Source: an uncultured Polaromonas sp. (GTDB lineage: Bacteria > Pseudomonadota > Gammaproteobacteria > Burkholderiales > Burkholderiaceae_C). From it: a DNA stretch of 64,000 nucleotides. Below, one piece after another: positions 25,974-34,641 of the stretch. A program made the translations under genes and the position numbers. The stretch lies in assembly GCA_937863225.1 (NCBI GenBank), contig CALMEI010000040.1, positions 1 to 64,000 on the forward strand, in the 5' to 3' direction. Under the pieces are notes generated by a model. That model was given only the letters and a program-made list of their open reading frames with translations, ran no database searches and was not told the origin of the DNA. How positions within the stretch are numbered: the first letter of the stretch is position 1; every line of letters starts with the position of its first letter.

Positions 25974-27634
25974 ATAAAGTACGTCGCCTGATTAAATTGT
26001 TTGGTCGGGAAAGCTGGTCCCGCTATTTAAAAGTATATTTTTTTGGAGCTATCGTATCGCTCGTTGAAACTGCCAGCATTGCAGCAGTGTTCCCTATCCT
26101 CTCATGGATTGGTCCTTTTTCCGATTCAGCACCTTCATGGTTTGCTAAATATTCAAGCAGTGAAGCATTGACAATATTGGGCGCCTTGTATTTGACTGGC
26201 CTCGCGCTGCGAACATGGGCGATCTTTGTCACTGCCAAACTCAATATGAGCGAAGGTTATGCGTTCGGCACGCAATTATTTAAAACCATCATCGAACAAC
26301 CTTATGAATGGCACTTCAAAAACCATTCTGCAAATATTCGCGCAGTTATTTTGAATGATGCGCAGGACATCATTTCATTTGTCATGATTCCATTGGGTCG
26401 CTTAATTTCTCAAATAACATTGGTTATTGCAGTCAGTTTGGTTTTGTTATTTTATTTTCCATTCCCAACCCTATTTGTTGGTGCAACTGTCATTGTGCTG
26501 TACGGTTTGATCTTAATAGTCCTCAAAAAACCGATAAAAAGAGATGCCGAACGTCAAATTCACGCACACACAAGTAGGCATCGCTTAAGCACTGAAGCTT
26601 TTGCATCCATACGTGAAGTACGGCTCTCTCATTTAGAAAATAAATTTGTGGAAGAGTTTGCAGCGTCATCCAATCAATTGGCACTGTCGAGCACGAATCG
26701 GTATGTTTATGTGGAATTACCCAAACTGGTATTGGAGGCATTGATTTTCATCATTTTTGCTTTGATGATGTTCGGGCGATCTGCGAGTTCCGCTTTAGTT
26801 GAAATCACATCATTTCCCGCCTTGGCACTTTTCGCTATAGCCAGTCTTAAGTTATTTCCTATGGGACATTTGGTTTTTGTTAACCTGGCCCATCTGCGAA
26901 GTGGCTGGCCATTGGTAACCCAATTGGAAAACTTTTTCAAAAATCTTCAACACGAAGAAGCATCGCTGAAATGCCCTCCATTAAAAAAATGCATCTCTTT
27001 AAAAAATATCAGCTATCGATATCCTGACAGCACTCATACAGTACTCAAAGATATGAGTTTTGACGTTTATGTTGGACAAAAAATAGCCATCACCGGCCCT
27101 TCAGGCGTTGGTAAAAGCACCTTGATTGACCTCATTGCTGGTTTACTTCATCCCAGCAATGGCACAATTGAAATCGATGCAATGCCGCTCAGCCCCGGTC
27201 ATGGCAGAGACTGGCAAAAGCAACTGAAATATTGCCCGCAAAGTCCTTGCTTATTCGATATGAGCATCGAAGAGAACGTGACTTTAGGCAGTGAATACTC
27301 TCGCAAGGAACTTGACGATGTTTTGAAATTGACTTGCTTGACTGATTTAGTGGCCCAACAACCTGAGCAAGCAAACCGAACGGCTGGAGAGATGGGCAGG
27401 AATTTATCTGGCGGACAAATCAAACGGATCAGCATTGCCCGTGCCATGCTGCACCCTGCTGCAGTCTATATTTTTGATGAGCCCACCAGTAATTTGGATT
27501 CTGCGCTTGCATCGTCCATCATGGACAACGTATTTACGGCACAACCCAATTCGATTTTTTTGATAGTGACACATGACAACAATTTAGTGATAAAATGTGA
27601 CAAAGTTTTGGAATTAGCACCAAATTCACTTTAA
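25967..27634 (+). CDS. ABC transporter, fused permease and ATPase (exporter type)
   Basis: A half-size exporter. Residues 1-320 hold the membrane domain with about six hydrophobic segments. The ATPase follows from about 345: Walker A GPSGVGKST near 382, signature NLSGGQIKRISIARAML near 482, and Walker B AVYIFDEPTSNLD just after. It lacks a C39 peptidase domain, so any peptide cargo would not be cleaved by it. Family members move lipids, oligosaccharides or peptides. It lies between the nucleotidyltransferase and PqqD-like genes in one direction, so its cargo is likely the product of this cluster. Confidence 0.88.
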   Translation: MLDKVRRLIKLFGRESWSRYLKVYFFGAIVSLVETASIAAVFPILSWIGPFSDSAPSWFAKYSSSEALTILGALYLTGLALRTWAIFVTAKLNMSEGYAFGTQLFKTIIEQPYEWHFKNHSANIRAVILNDAQDIISFVMIPLGRLISQITLVIAVSLVLLFYFPFPTLFVGATVIVLYGLILIVLKKPIKRDAERQIHAHTSRHRLSTEAFASIREVRLSHLENKFVEEFAASSNQLALSSTNRYVYVELPKLVLEALIFIIFALMMFGRSASSALVEITSFPALALFAIASLKLFPMGHLVFVNLAHLRSGWPLVTQLENFFKNLQHEEASLKCPPLKKCISLKNISYRYPDSTHTVLKDMSFDVYVGQKIAITGPSGVGKSTLIDLIAGLLHPSNGTIEIDAMPLSPGHGRDWQKQLKYCPQSPCLFDMSIEENVTLGSEYSRKELDDVLKLTCLTDLVAQQPEQANRTAGEMGRNLSGGQIKRISIARAMLHPAAVYIFDEPTSNLDSALASSIMDNVFTAQPNSIFLIVTHDNNLVIKCDKVLELAPNSL

Positions 27635-27688
27635 GATATGTTTTGAAGCTTTGCAAATGATTCAAAAAATTACAAATCGGAGAGATTA

Positions 27689-28114
27689 ATGCAACATGTT
27701 TGTTACGAATTAGCAAGCCCTGATGTCGTAGGCGAAAAGTTCCAAGAGGGTATGTTTATACTGAGTCTAAAGTCTGGAAAATATTTCGATGTTGGCAACC
27801 GTTATGTGGCTTTACTGAAGGCATTTGAATCTGGAATCAGTGTGCAAGCATTAAAAAATGCTGCCGAACAAATTGAAATAGGCGCAGGAAATCAAATTAC
27901 AGATGCAGTCAAAAAATTAGATTTTTTTGATCTCTTGCGTGAAATTCCTGCCAGTATATTTGAAGTTAAACGTGAAGTATGCGAAGAAATATTTGCGGCG
28001 GGATCAACATTTCATATTGACAGTCATGATGATTTATTAGAGCTGATTGGTGCCGATCCCATACATGATGTCGACCCCGCCACAGGTAAGATCACATATA
28101 CCACGGTGAATTAA
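27689..28114 (+). CDS. PqqD-like protein (possible peptide-recognition element)
   Basis: A 141-residue protein whose first 85 residues resemble PqqD: a beta-rich start (EGMFILSLKSGKYFDVGNRY) followed by helices (ALLKAFESGISVQALKNAAE). PqqD domains bind precursor peptides in RiPP pathways, but related proteins also occur where no peptide is known. The C-terminal 55 residues are an extra acidic segment. GGAGAG precedes the ATG. The next gene, HPr-kinase-like, starts on the very next base after the stop, so the two are likely coupled. Confidence 0.68.
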   Translation: MQHVCYELASPDVVGEKFQEGMFILSLKSGKYFDVGNRYVALLKAFESGISVQALKNAAEQIEIGAGNQITDAVKKLDFFDLLREIPASIFEVKREVCEEIFAAGSTFHIDSHDDLLELIGADPIHDVDPATGKITYTTVN

Positions 28115-29149
28115 TTGAACGAGGGTGCGCTTGTAGCTTTCATTCAACGCGCTCTGGAATTTGGTCAAAGACAATACGCTTCGACACACACCCTAGACCG
28201 CATTACTGTCAAGTTTGGAGACACGGCATTCGATTTCGCAGAATCGGAACCGTCACTCAAGCCTAGTATTCAACACTGTTTGGTATCGCCTGATGCAAAT
28301 AATCATTTCGATTCCAAAATTCGAATTTTTGCAGATTATTCTGGCTGGCATCTGCATGACGAGTTTATAGTGCAATCTCCGTTGGGCGAACTCGAGAATC
28401 AAACTAAAATTCGGCTAGAAAATATGGGGATTCGAATCATTTTTGTTCCTAGGCGACAAGCCTGGGACATTTTTGACACCAATCAACTATTTGGCGTGCG
28501 ACTGTTACCGCATAAAACAGGATACGAATTATGGGAGCCCACTTCGCCATTGGCTTATTTCTGCAAATGGATTGCCGAGCTTGATCATAAAACCATCGTT
28601 CATGCTGGCTCTTTGTCGATCAATGGTAAAGGTGCCTTGTTGGTAGGAAATGGTGGCGCTGGAAAATCCGGAACTGCAATTGGCGCAATGAAATACGGGT
28701 TCCAATCATCTGGTGATGATTACACATTGCTTTCGAAAAAATCAAATGAGTACAGAGCACATGCCGTGTTTCGAACCGTGAAACAAGATCTTGCCGGGTT
28801 AACACGGCTTGGACTACCGCGTCCAGCGACATTAAATTGGCAAAACAAAGCCGTTTTTAGACCCGAGAATGTGTATCAACAAGGTATCGTTGATTCTGTC
28901 CCGGTACATGTGCTTCTGGCACCTTCAATTGGCGGAAATGAGACCAAATTCCATCCAGTAGATCCGGTTACCGTATTTAAAACGCTGACTATTTCAACAT
29001 TGAAGCAATTAAGTGGCAGTTACGCGCCTATGTTTGTAACGTGCGCACAACTTATCCGCGACCTACCGTGTTTTGGCGTTGCACTTTCAAATAATCCAGA
29101 AGAAATTTCAACTCAAATATCAACATTTTTAGGAAATTTAAAATGTTAA
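28115..29149 (+). CDS. HPr(Ser) kinase-related protein
   Basis: The C-terminal half resembles HPr kinase. The P-loop GNGGAGKS is at residues 178-185, and SSGDDYTLL at 198-206 matches the acidic motif after the P-loop of HprK. True HprK proteins act on HPr of the sugar PTS, but no HPr gene is near and the first 160 residues are unlike HprK. It matches what I recall as 'HprK-related kinase A' of an uncharacterised gene system that also contains a PqqD-like protein and a nucleotidyltransferase. The start is TTG at 28115, abutting the previous stop; it overlaps the next gene by 7 bases. The phosphorylated target is unknown. Confidence 0.72.
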   Translation: MNEGALVAFIQRALEFGQRQYASTHTLDRITVKFGDTAFDFAESEPSLKPSIQHCLVSPDANNHFDSKIRIFADYSGWHLHDEFIVQSPLGELENQTKIRLENMGIRIIFVPRRQAWDIFDTNQLFGVRLLPHKTGYELWEPTSPLAYFCKWIAELDHKTIVHAGSLSINGKGALLVGNGGAGKSGTAIGAMKYGFQSSGDDYTLLSKKSNEYRAHAVFRTVKQDLAGLTRLGLPRPATLNWQNKAVFRPENVYQQGIVDSVPVHVLLAPSIGGNETKFHPVDPVTVFKTLTISTLKQLSGSYAPMFVTCAQLIRDLPCFGVALSNNPEEISTQISTFLGNLKC

Positions 29150-29913
29150 GCGTTTTAATGCCTGCATACAATGCAGAAAAATACATCACGGCTGCTATAG
29201 ACTCAATAGCGTCGCAGAAAATCTATGCAGACATTGAAATATTAATTTGTGATGATTGCTCCACAGACAATACGGCGCAAATCGTGCGAAAAAAAATGGA
29301 GACCATCAATGGACTTCGACTTTTTACACTTGAAAAAAACCAGGGCGTCAGTGCTGCAAGAAACAGACTATTAAAAGAGATTAATCCACAATCTGAATTT
29401 GTAGCCTTTCTTGATTCAGACGATGTATTGGTAGAGAATGCCTATAAAAAAGGCTTATCTACACTCATTGGCTCAACTGATACGCAATTGACAATTAGCA
29501 AATTGCGCATGGTTCCAACTGCCTTTTTAGACCAGGGATGTGTAGGGCCGCTATCCGAAGAATGGCCGGTTTTGAGTGGCATCAATTTAGCAACATGTAT
29601 TTTTCGCAAAGAGTTGCTCTACAAAATTGGTGAATTTAATACCACTTTATCATATGCTGAAGATTTAGACTACATGCTCAGAATTGTAGAAGTATGCAAA
29701 AATATTGTGCATTTTGAAGATGTTGTTTATTACTATAGAAGACATACAACCAATGTGACGCTGAACGCAAAAGAACTGGGCGAAGGATTCCGACGCGCCA
29801 TCATGCTTCACATGATTAGAAGAAAAAAAGATCCCACCTTAATGGATGCCAAGGGTATGTTTAGAGTGGATGACCCCGAGATGATTGCAAGAGCAAGGGT
29901 ATTCCATGTCTAA
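29143..29913 (+). CDS. family 2 glycosyltransferase
   Basis: A GT-A-fold glycosyltransferase of 256 residues. It starts VLMPAYNAEKYITAAIDSI, then DIEILICDDCSTDNTAQI with the first aspartates, and FVAFLDSDDVLVENAY with the DxD-like sugar-nucleotide site near residue 89. SYAEDLDYMLRI carries the ED base motif near residue 176. No membrane segment, so cytoplasmic. It overlaps the kinase-like gene and the next glycosyltransferase gene. The sugar cannot be predicted. Confidence 0.87.
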   Translation: MLSVLMPAYNAEKYITAAIDSIASQKIYADIEILICDDCSTDNTAQIVRKKMETINGLRLFTLEKNQGVSAARNRLLKEINPQSEFVAFLDSDDVLVENAYKKGLSTLIGSTDTQLTISKLRMVPTAFLDQGCVGPLSEEWPVLSGINLATCIFRKELLYKIGEFNTTLSYAEDLDYMLRIVEVCKNIVHFEDVVYYYRRHTTNVTLNAKELGEGFRRAIMLHMIRRKKDPTLMDAKGMFRVDDPEMIARARVFHV

Positions 29914-30577
29914 TCACCAATACACAGTCGTGATACCTGCCTTTAACGCTGGAAAATATATTGCAGAGACATTGCAGTCTGTACTTTCTCAGTCAATACC
30001 TCCAACAAAGATCATCGTTGTTGACGATGGTTCAAGTGATGATACGGCACGAATTGCACTTCAAACAAGTTCGATAGTCAACGTGATTTCAACTCCCAAC
30101 CGTGGGCCAGGTGCGGCAACCACCACTGGAATTGCCGCCGTGCAAACAGATATCGTTGCCATGGTAGACAGTGATGATTTGTGGCATCCCAGCAAGATGG
30201 AAATTCAATTAGAACAATTAAATCATCCGCATCATCACATTGATGCTGTGATTACAAAAATGCGCCCTTTTGGAGAACTGCATCTGAAAAATGCTGCGGA
30301 AGAGTCCTCTGGATGGTCACGATCTACGCTTGCGATTTGGATGCATGCGTACCATAGAGTGGGAGAAATTCGAGACTTAGGCCACGGTTATGGTGAAATG
30401 ATTGATTGGTTCAGTCGCGCAAAACATGCAGGTTTAAATATTAAGCTGGTAGATCAGGCTTTGGCACTTAGAAGAATTCACAGTGAAAGTATTTCTTTCA
30501 ATGCAAATGTTGGGCAAGCGAAAGACTATCTACGAGCCGCGGTATTGGCTTTTCATCGCAAGAAGCAATTGAGCTAG
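29906..30577 (+). CDS. family 2 glycosyltransferase
   Basis: A second GT-A-fold transferase: YTVVIPAFNAGKYIAETLQS, then KIIVVDDGSSDDTARI and VAMVDSDDLWHPSKMEIQ with the DxD motif near residue 86. It is shorter than its neighbour (223 residues from ATG 29906). The C-terminal part has DLGHGYGEMIDWFSRAKHAG rather than the usual ED motif. ATG 29906 overlaps the previous gene by 8 bases. The next gene begins on the last base of its stop. It presumably works on the same glycan or glycopeptide as the previous enzyme. Confidence 0.85.
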   Translation: MSNHQYTVVIPAFNAGKYIAETLQSVLSQSIPPTKIIVVDDGSSDDTARIALQTSSIVNVISTPNRGPGAATTTGIAAVQTDIVAMVDSDDLWHPSKMEIQLEQLNHPHHHIDAVITKMRPFGELHLKNAAEESSGWSRSTLAIWMHAYHRVGEIRDLGHGYGEMIDWFSRAKHAGLNIKLVDQALALRRIHSESISFNANVGQAKDYLRAAVLAFHRKKQLS

Positions 30578-31362
30578 TGCGCGCCGCTCTTTTTCCCTAC
30601 CGATTACTGGCACCGCTGAATTTATACATTGCTGCGCTGCACCAGGACAATACAGTAGCGCGAGCCGCTTTTTTCAAGTGGTTACGTCAATTCTCTGCAG
30701 AACAGATTGATTTTCAACAGCACAAGTTAATTAGTTTGTTAGGTTTGCGTTTTACCAATGAAATCGCAGACAGTATTCATGCAGGTATCATACAAAATAT
30801 TGGGCGACAGGGGCGACTCAGGGCACATGCAAATTTGGGTGAATTGCGACAAGCTTTAACTGCGCCAGGCTTAGAACAATACGATCTGATTGCTTTAGGT
30901 GAAATACGCGAATGTTTGCTATCTGACCCCGCTGAGTTAGGCGATTGCGATTCGTTGGAACTCGCTATAGAGCAATCCGATCGAGATGCCGCAGTTGAAT
31001 GCTTTCAATCTGTTGGCTGGGAGATTCAAAACGTACCGATCACGTCGCATGGTCAACAAGCCATTGTCGTCAATTTATTGAAGCACGGCTCAAAAGCATC
31101 GCTACGCATATTTGGGGTTTCAAATCTCAGTCAAGACAAAGCTCAATTCAAACATTACAAAGCTTTGGGGGTGATGACAAAAACTGGGCACGCCGCATTC
31201 ATGCGATCAAGCGCTGCCAGCCTGCTCTCGAGGCGTGATCAAATATTATTTGATATCTACCGAGCCCGACTTTCCCGTACCGCCGCTCATGGTGTGAGCG
31301 GTATTGAAGTGAACGATTTACCCTTGTTATTCCGTTGGGTTGGAAAAAAAATATTGGGTTAA
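30577..31362 (+). CDS. unknown protein, last gene of the kinase/PqqD/glycosyltransferase cluster
   Basis: I do not recognise this 261-residue protein. It has no signal peptide or clear membrane span. The middle reads LALGE-like and EQSDRDAAVECFQSVGWEIQ, and the C-terminal third has AAFMRSSAASLLSRRDQILF. These faintly recall nucleotidyltransferase-fold proteins but lack a clear DxD. The start is GTG at 30577, overlapping the previous stop by one base, so it is translated as part of the operon. It is followed by a terminator. Confidence 0.55.
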   Translation: MRAALFPYRLLAPLNLYIAALHQDNTVARAAFFKWLRQFSAEQIDFQQHKLISLLGLRFTNEIADSIHAGIIQNIGRQGRLRAHANLGELRQALTAPGLEQYDLIALGEIRECLLSDPAELGDCDSLELAIEQSDRDAAVECFQSVGWEIQNVPITSHGQQAIVVNLLKHGSKASLRIFGVSNLSQDKAQFKHYKALGVMTKTGHAAFMRSSAASLLSRRDQILFDIYRARLSRTAAHGVSGIEVNDLPLLFRWVGKKILG

Positions 31363-31378
31363 GCTAGGAGAAGAAGGA

Positions 31379-31406
31379 AAATGCAGCATACTTTTCTGCA
31401 TTTTTT
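31379..31406. terminator. hairpin terminator between convergent genes
   Basis: AAATGCAG and CTGCATTT pair around an ATACTTTT-type loop, with a T-run on the plus strand and A-rich sequence on the other side. It ends the cluster on the plus strand and may also serve the acyltransferase gene on the minus strand, whose stop it touches. Confidence 0.65.
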
Positions 31407-33363
31407 ATTTATGCTCCTGACGCACAGCCTCCTCAAGACGACCATAAAAATTCATTTGTTTGCCTAAATATGCGCTTCCTTCGTAAGAAAGATGACCAGA
31501 ATCACGAAAAATCAGCACATCATTGAATGATGCTTTGCAAGAGTTTGTGGAGCACAAGTAATCTGATAGCCAAACCACCGTAGCATGCTTCTCAACTTCT
31601 CTGAGGAAACTCCACACTTCACGATAACGCTGCGTAGAGTGCGTGACGAGCACATCACAATAGGCTTTATCGCCACCAAAAAAAGTAATCTTCTTAAGGC
31701 ATCCACCTATATCATTTCCATTGCGTGGAGGTGGAGAAAACAAGACGGGAGTTTTACCAATAGCTTTGATTTGTTTAACGGTTTCTATCATGGCTGCAGC
31801 CGCAACCTTATCTCCTGAAACGATTTCTCCATTGCGTTGAAATACCTTTGCACCTACACCTACATATTGGGTAAATGGAGAACTCAATATGACGTATTTG
31901 ATTGATGACGTTTGCTGCAAGAAGTCAAAAACTTTATCATTTACTTCCATACATTTTTCTGCCCAACTTTGGACATATTTTGCATTGGTGGGAGCTATTC
32001 CCAAAAAGGGGCCGCATACAGGCATTGTCCTTTGCACCAATTTAATATCTGGCTTAGAGGCTAACAGTCCTTGCGCCAAATGCATGGCATATGAATCACC
32101 CCATAACAACACCTCTGGTGAATCGCTGGTCTTGCACTTTAAGGTCTCGGGGTATTCCATTGCGCAATACCGATTTATCCCAACATTTGGTAGCATCCGA
32201 TCAACAAGATCCTTGCTTTCTTCTGAGTTCTTTCGATAATGAACAAAGCCGTTGCTGATGTGCCCTAGCATTCCAACCGCACAAAAGAAGAATGCGCCCA
32301 ATAGTGAAAAACGAAAGATTTGAGTTCTGGTGAACCGATCTTTAGCTCTGAATGGCGTCTCAACAAATCGCCAACTCAAATAGGCAAAAACAAAGCTGAT
32401 GACGACTAAAACAGCCAACAACATTTGGTTTTGAAAATGGTTTAAAAGGCTGCGATGTTTTGCAAATGCAAACAGTGGTTGATGCCAAAGATAAGCACTG
32501 TAACTAATTAAACCAATCCAGACAAAAAATTTATTTCCGAATAACTGACCTATTGATGTTCGTTGATTTGCAAAAACGATAAACAACGCCGCACCCAACG
32601 TTGGCCACAGCGCATAAAGACCAGGGAATGGCATCTTTTGATTAAACGTGATGAGAGCATACAGAATGAAAGCGATACCCAACCAGCCACCTATTTCACA
32701 AACTATTCGATCAAAATTTCGACCCTTGGCAAACAACAAATAGAAGGCCGTGAATGAACCCATCAAAAGCTCCCATCCACGGGTAGGTAATAAAAAAAAT
32801 GTAGGAACAGGATAGTTTTGTACACCCCATTGTGCTAATGCCAAGCTAGCTATAAAAGTTAGTGCAGCAAATAGCATCAATCTGCGTTTGCCAAATCGCC
32901 AAAATAGCAACAAGAATAAGGGGTACAACACATAAAACTGCTCTTCTACGGACAAGCTCCATGTATGTAATAAGGGCTTTAGTTCTGCAGCTTCATCAAA
33001 GTAACCACTCTCGCGCCAAAATAATATATTTGATGTGAAAGTCCCAACGGCTACCAAGCTTTGCGAAAAATCCCGCATATCAGTTGGCAGCAGCCAAGCC
33101 CAAGCAAATGGGATGCAGACCAGAATGACCAAAAACAGTGCTGGCAAAATGCGTCTTGCACGTCTTTCGTAAAAATTCAGCAGTGAGAATTTCCCTAGCT
33201 CAAGGTCACTCAAAATAATCGTCGTTATCAAATATCCGCTGAGCACAAAAAACACATCAACACCAACAAACCCGCCGCTGAAGGCATCAAACCCAGCATG
33301 AAAAAGAATCACCGGAATAACGGCCAGCGCACGCAGCCCATCTATTTCACGTCTGTATTGCAT
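31405..33363 (-). CDS. acyltransferase 3 / SGNH fusion (OafA/YrhL-like O-acetyltransferase)
   Basis: Membrane-bound O-acyltransferase that acetylates cell-surface sugars. It starts YRREIDGLRALAVIPVILFH, the typical first helix, followed by GGFVGVDVFFVLSGYLITT and FYERRARRILPALF. About ten membrane helices run to residue 360. The C-terminal periplasmic SGNH-like domain has VLLWGDSYAMHLAQGL (GDS serine) and FRDSGHLSYEGSAYLG (DxxH pair). ATG at 33363 is chosen because the family starts at QYRREIDGLRAL; the frame is open to 33402. It probably decorates the glycan built by neighbouring genes, but this is inference. Confidence 0.9.
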   Translation of the reverse strand: MQYRREIDGLRALAVIPVILFHAGFDAFSGGFVGVDVFFVLSGYLITTIILSDLELGKFSLLNFYERRARRILPALFLVILVCIPFAWAWLLPTDMRDFSQSLVAVGTFTSNILFWRESGYFDEAAELKPLLHTWSLSVEEQFYVLYPLFLLLFWRFGKRRLMLFAALTFIASLALAQWGVQNYPVPTFFLLPTRGWELLMGSFTAFYLLFAKGRNFDRIVCEIGGWLGIAFILYALITFNQKMPFPGLYALWPTLGAALFIVFANQRTSIGQLFGNKFFVWIGLISYSAYLWHQPLFAFAKHRSLLNHFQNQMLLAVLVVISFVFAYLSWRFVETPFRAKDRFTRTQIFRFSLLGAFFFCAVGMLGHISNGFVHYRKNSEESKDLVDRMLPNVGINRYCAMEYPETLKCKTSDSPEVLLWGDSYAMHLAQGLLASKPDIKLVQRTMPVCGPFLGIAPTNAKYVQSWAEKCMEVNDKVFDFLQQTSSIKYVILSSPFTQYVGVGAKVFQRNGEIVSGDKVAAAAMIETVKQIKAIGKTPVLFSPPPRNGNDIGGCLKKITFFGGDKAYCDVLVTHSTQRYREVWSFLREVEKHATVVWLSDYLCSTNSCKASFNDVLIFRDSGHLSYEGSAYLGKQMNFYGRLEEAVRQEHK

Positions 33364-33540
33364 GACCGACACAATCCAATAGTTAAAGGCAAATCCTACC
33401 ATTACTTAAATTTCTTTAACCAAATCAGCTAACATCCTATTCAAATGAACTTTCAAGACTTTCACGCCAAATGGGGCACAGGTGGCACGGCTGATGGCAC
33501 TGAATGTTGAGCCCAGCGCTCGGTCATAAAACCCTGTTTT

Positions 33541-33609
33541 GCTATACTTTTAATAGCACCTTAGGCAACAAATACGCCGGATACAGCCCAATTTTTTATA
33601 TAAAATAGC
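33541..33609 (+). repeat. dispersed ATAGC/AGGCAA repeat, copy F
   Basis: GCTATACTTTTAATAGC (33541-33557), then ACCTTAGGCAACAAATACGC, CGGATACAGCCCA and an A/T tail with TATATAAAATAGCC. It lies in the 325-base gap 33364-33688 between the divergent acyltransferase and the polyene operon; nothing else was seen there. Confidence 0.85.
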
Positions 33610-33688
33610 CAAAACACCGATTTAACAAGCAAAAGCGCAGGTAAAATGCTTATTTAGCTTAAAAAAACCAACTTTTATCGCCCTTTTT

Positions 33689-33952
33689 ATGACAGACACC
33701 AATTTGCAACTTGAAGTGGCTCAACTGATTGTTGAGTCCTTGAATCTCGATGTCACCGCCGCCGACATTGCGCCTGATGCGCCTTTGTATGGTGATGGTT
33801 TGGGCTTGGATTCAATTGATATTCTTGAACTGTCGTTGGCGATTTCCAAACGCTATGGCTTGCAACTGAAAGCTGATAACCAAGACAACAATGTCATTTT
33901 CAGCTCTTTGGCGCATTTGACCAACCACATCGCAGCACAGCGCACCAGCTGA
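33689..33952 (+). CDS. acyl carrier protein of the aryl-polyene-type operon
   Basis: An 87-residue carrier protein. The phosphopantetheine site is LYGDGLGLDSIDILELSLAI with Ser near residue 42. It holds the growing polyene chain as a thioester. The second ACP often seen in aryl polyene clusters is absent. Its stop overlaps the next start as TGATG. It is first in an operon of closely packed genes. Confidence 0.88.
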   Translation: MTDTNLQLEVAQLIVESLNLDVTAADIAPDAPLYGDGLGLDSIDILELSLAISKRYGLQLKADNQDNNVIFSSLAHLTNHIAAQRTS

Positions 33953-34641
33953 TGTCGGACAGCAAACTCACCCCTCGCACCCCTGTGCTGCGCTGGGTCG
34001 GTTTTGCTTTGCTTTTAATGGCCTTTCCGGTACTGGCCCACTACATGATTGTGACTGAACAAACCGGTCCACTGGGCGCAGCAGTGGCTTTGCTACCAGT
34101 CACGGTCATGGGCATTGTTCTTGCCTGGAAATCGGCACACACTTGGATTTGGTTGTTTGTAATAGGCGCAGTGTTGGCCACACTTTTTGCCAATTTACAT
34201 TGGTTGGACCAGCGCTTGGGCATGTTGTATTGGCTGCAAGAAGCGAGCTTTCAAAGTATGCTTTTCATAACGTTTGCTCGCACTTTGTTTGCCGGCAGAA
34301 AACCGCTTTGCACCGAATTTGCCGAGATGGCGCATGGCCAAATCTCACCCAAACACGCGCACTATGCGATGCAAATCACTTGGGCTTGGTCGGCATTTTT
34401 TGGTGCCATGGTGTTGATTTCGACTGCTCTGTTTTTCTTCACGCCACTGCCAGTTTGGTCATTGTTTTCCAATTTTTTGTACTTGCCGTTGGTGTTGGTG
34501 ATGTTGACAATTGAATTATTGGTGCGCAGGAAACGCTTACCTGAAATGTATGGCAACCGCTTTTGGGAATCGTTCAAAATATCGTGGAACAGCGTTCGCA
34601 AAAAAGGCGCAGACAACGCAAGCAGCAGGAGCGACGCATGA
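33952..34641 (+). CDS. integral membrane protein of aryl-polyene clusters
   Basis: A 229-residue protein with about six hydrophobic segments (for example GFALLLMAFPVLAHYMIV and TVMGIVLAWKSAHTWIWLF). Similar proteins (COG4648 type, as I recall) sit between the ACP and AMP-ligase genes in aryl polyene clusters. Function unknown; probably a membrane scaffold or transport factor. It overlaps both neighbours by 1 and 4 bases. Confidence 0.72.
   Translation: MSDSKLTPRTPVLRWVGFALLLMAFPVLAHYMIVTEQTGPLGAAVALLPVTVMGIVLAWKSAHTWIWLFVIGAVLATLFANLHWLDQRLGMLYWLQEASFQSMLFITFARTLFAGRKPLCTEFAEMAHGQISPKHAHYAMQITWAWSAFFGAMVLISTALFFFTPLPVWSLFSNFLYLPLVLVMLTIELLVRRKRLPEMYGNRFWESFKISWNSVRKKGADNASSRSDA

Noticed and set aside
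33476..33510. Sigma-54 promoter candidate (TGGCAC repeats before the ACP gene)
   Set aside because: The TGGCAC elements lack a TTGC at the required spacing.
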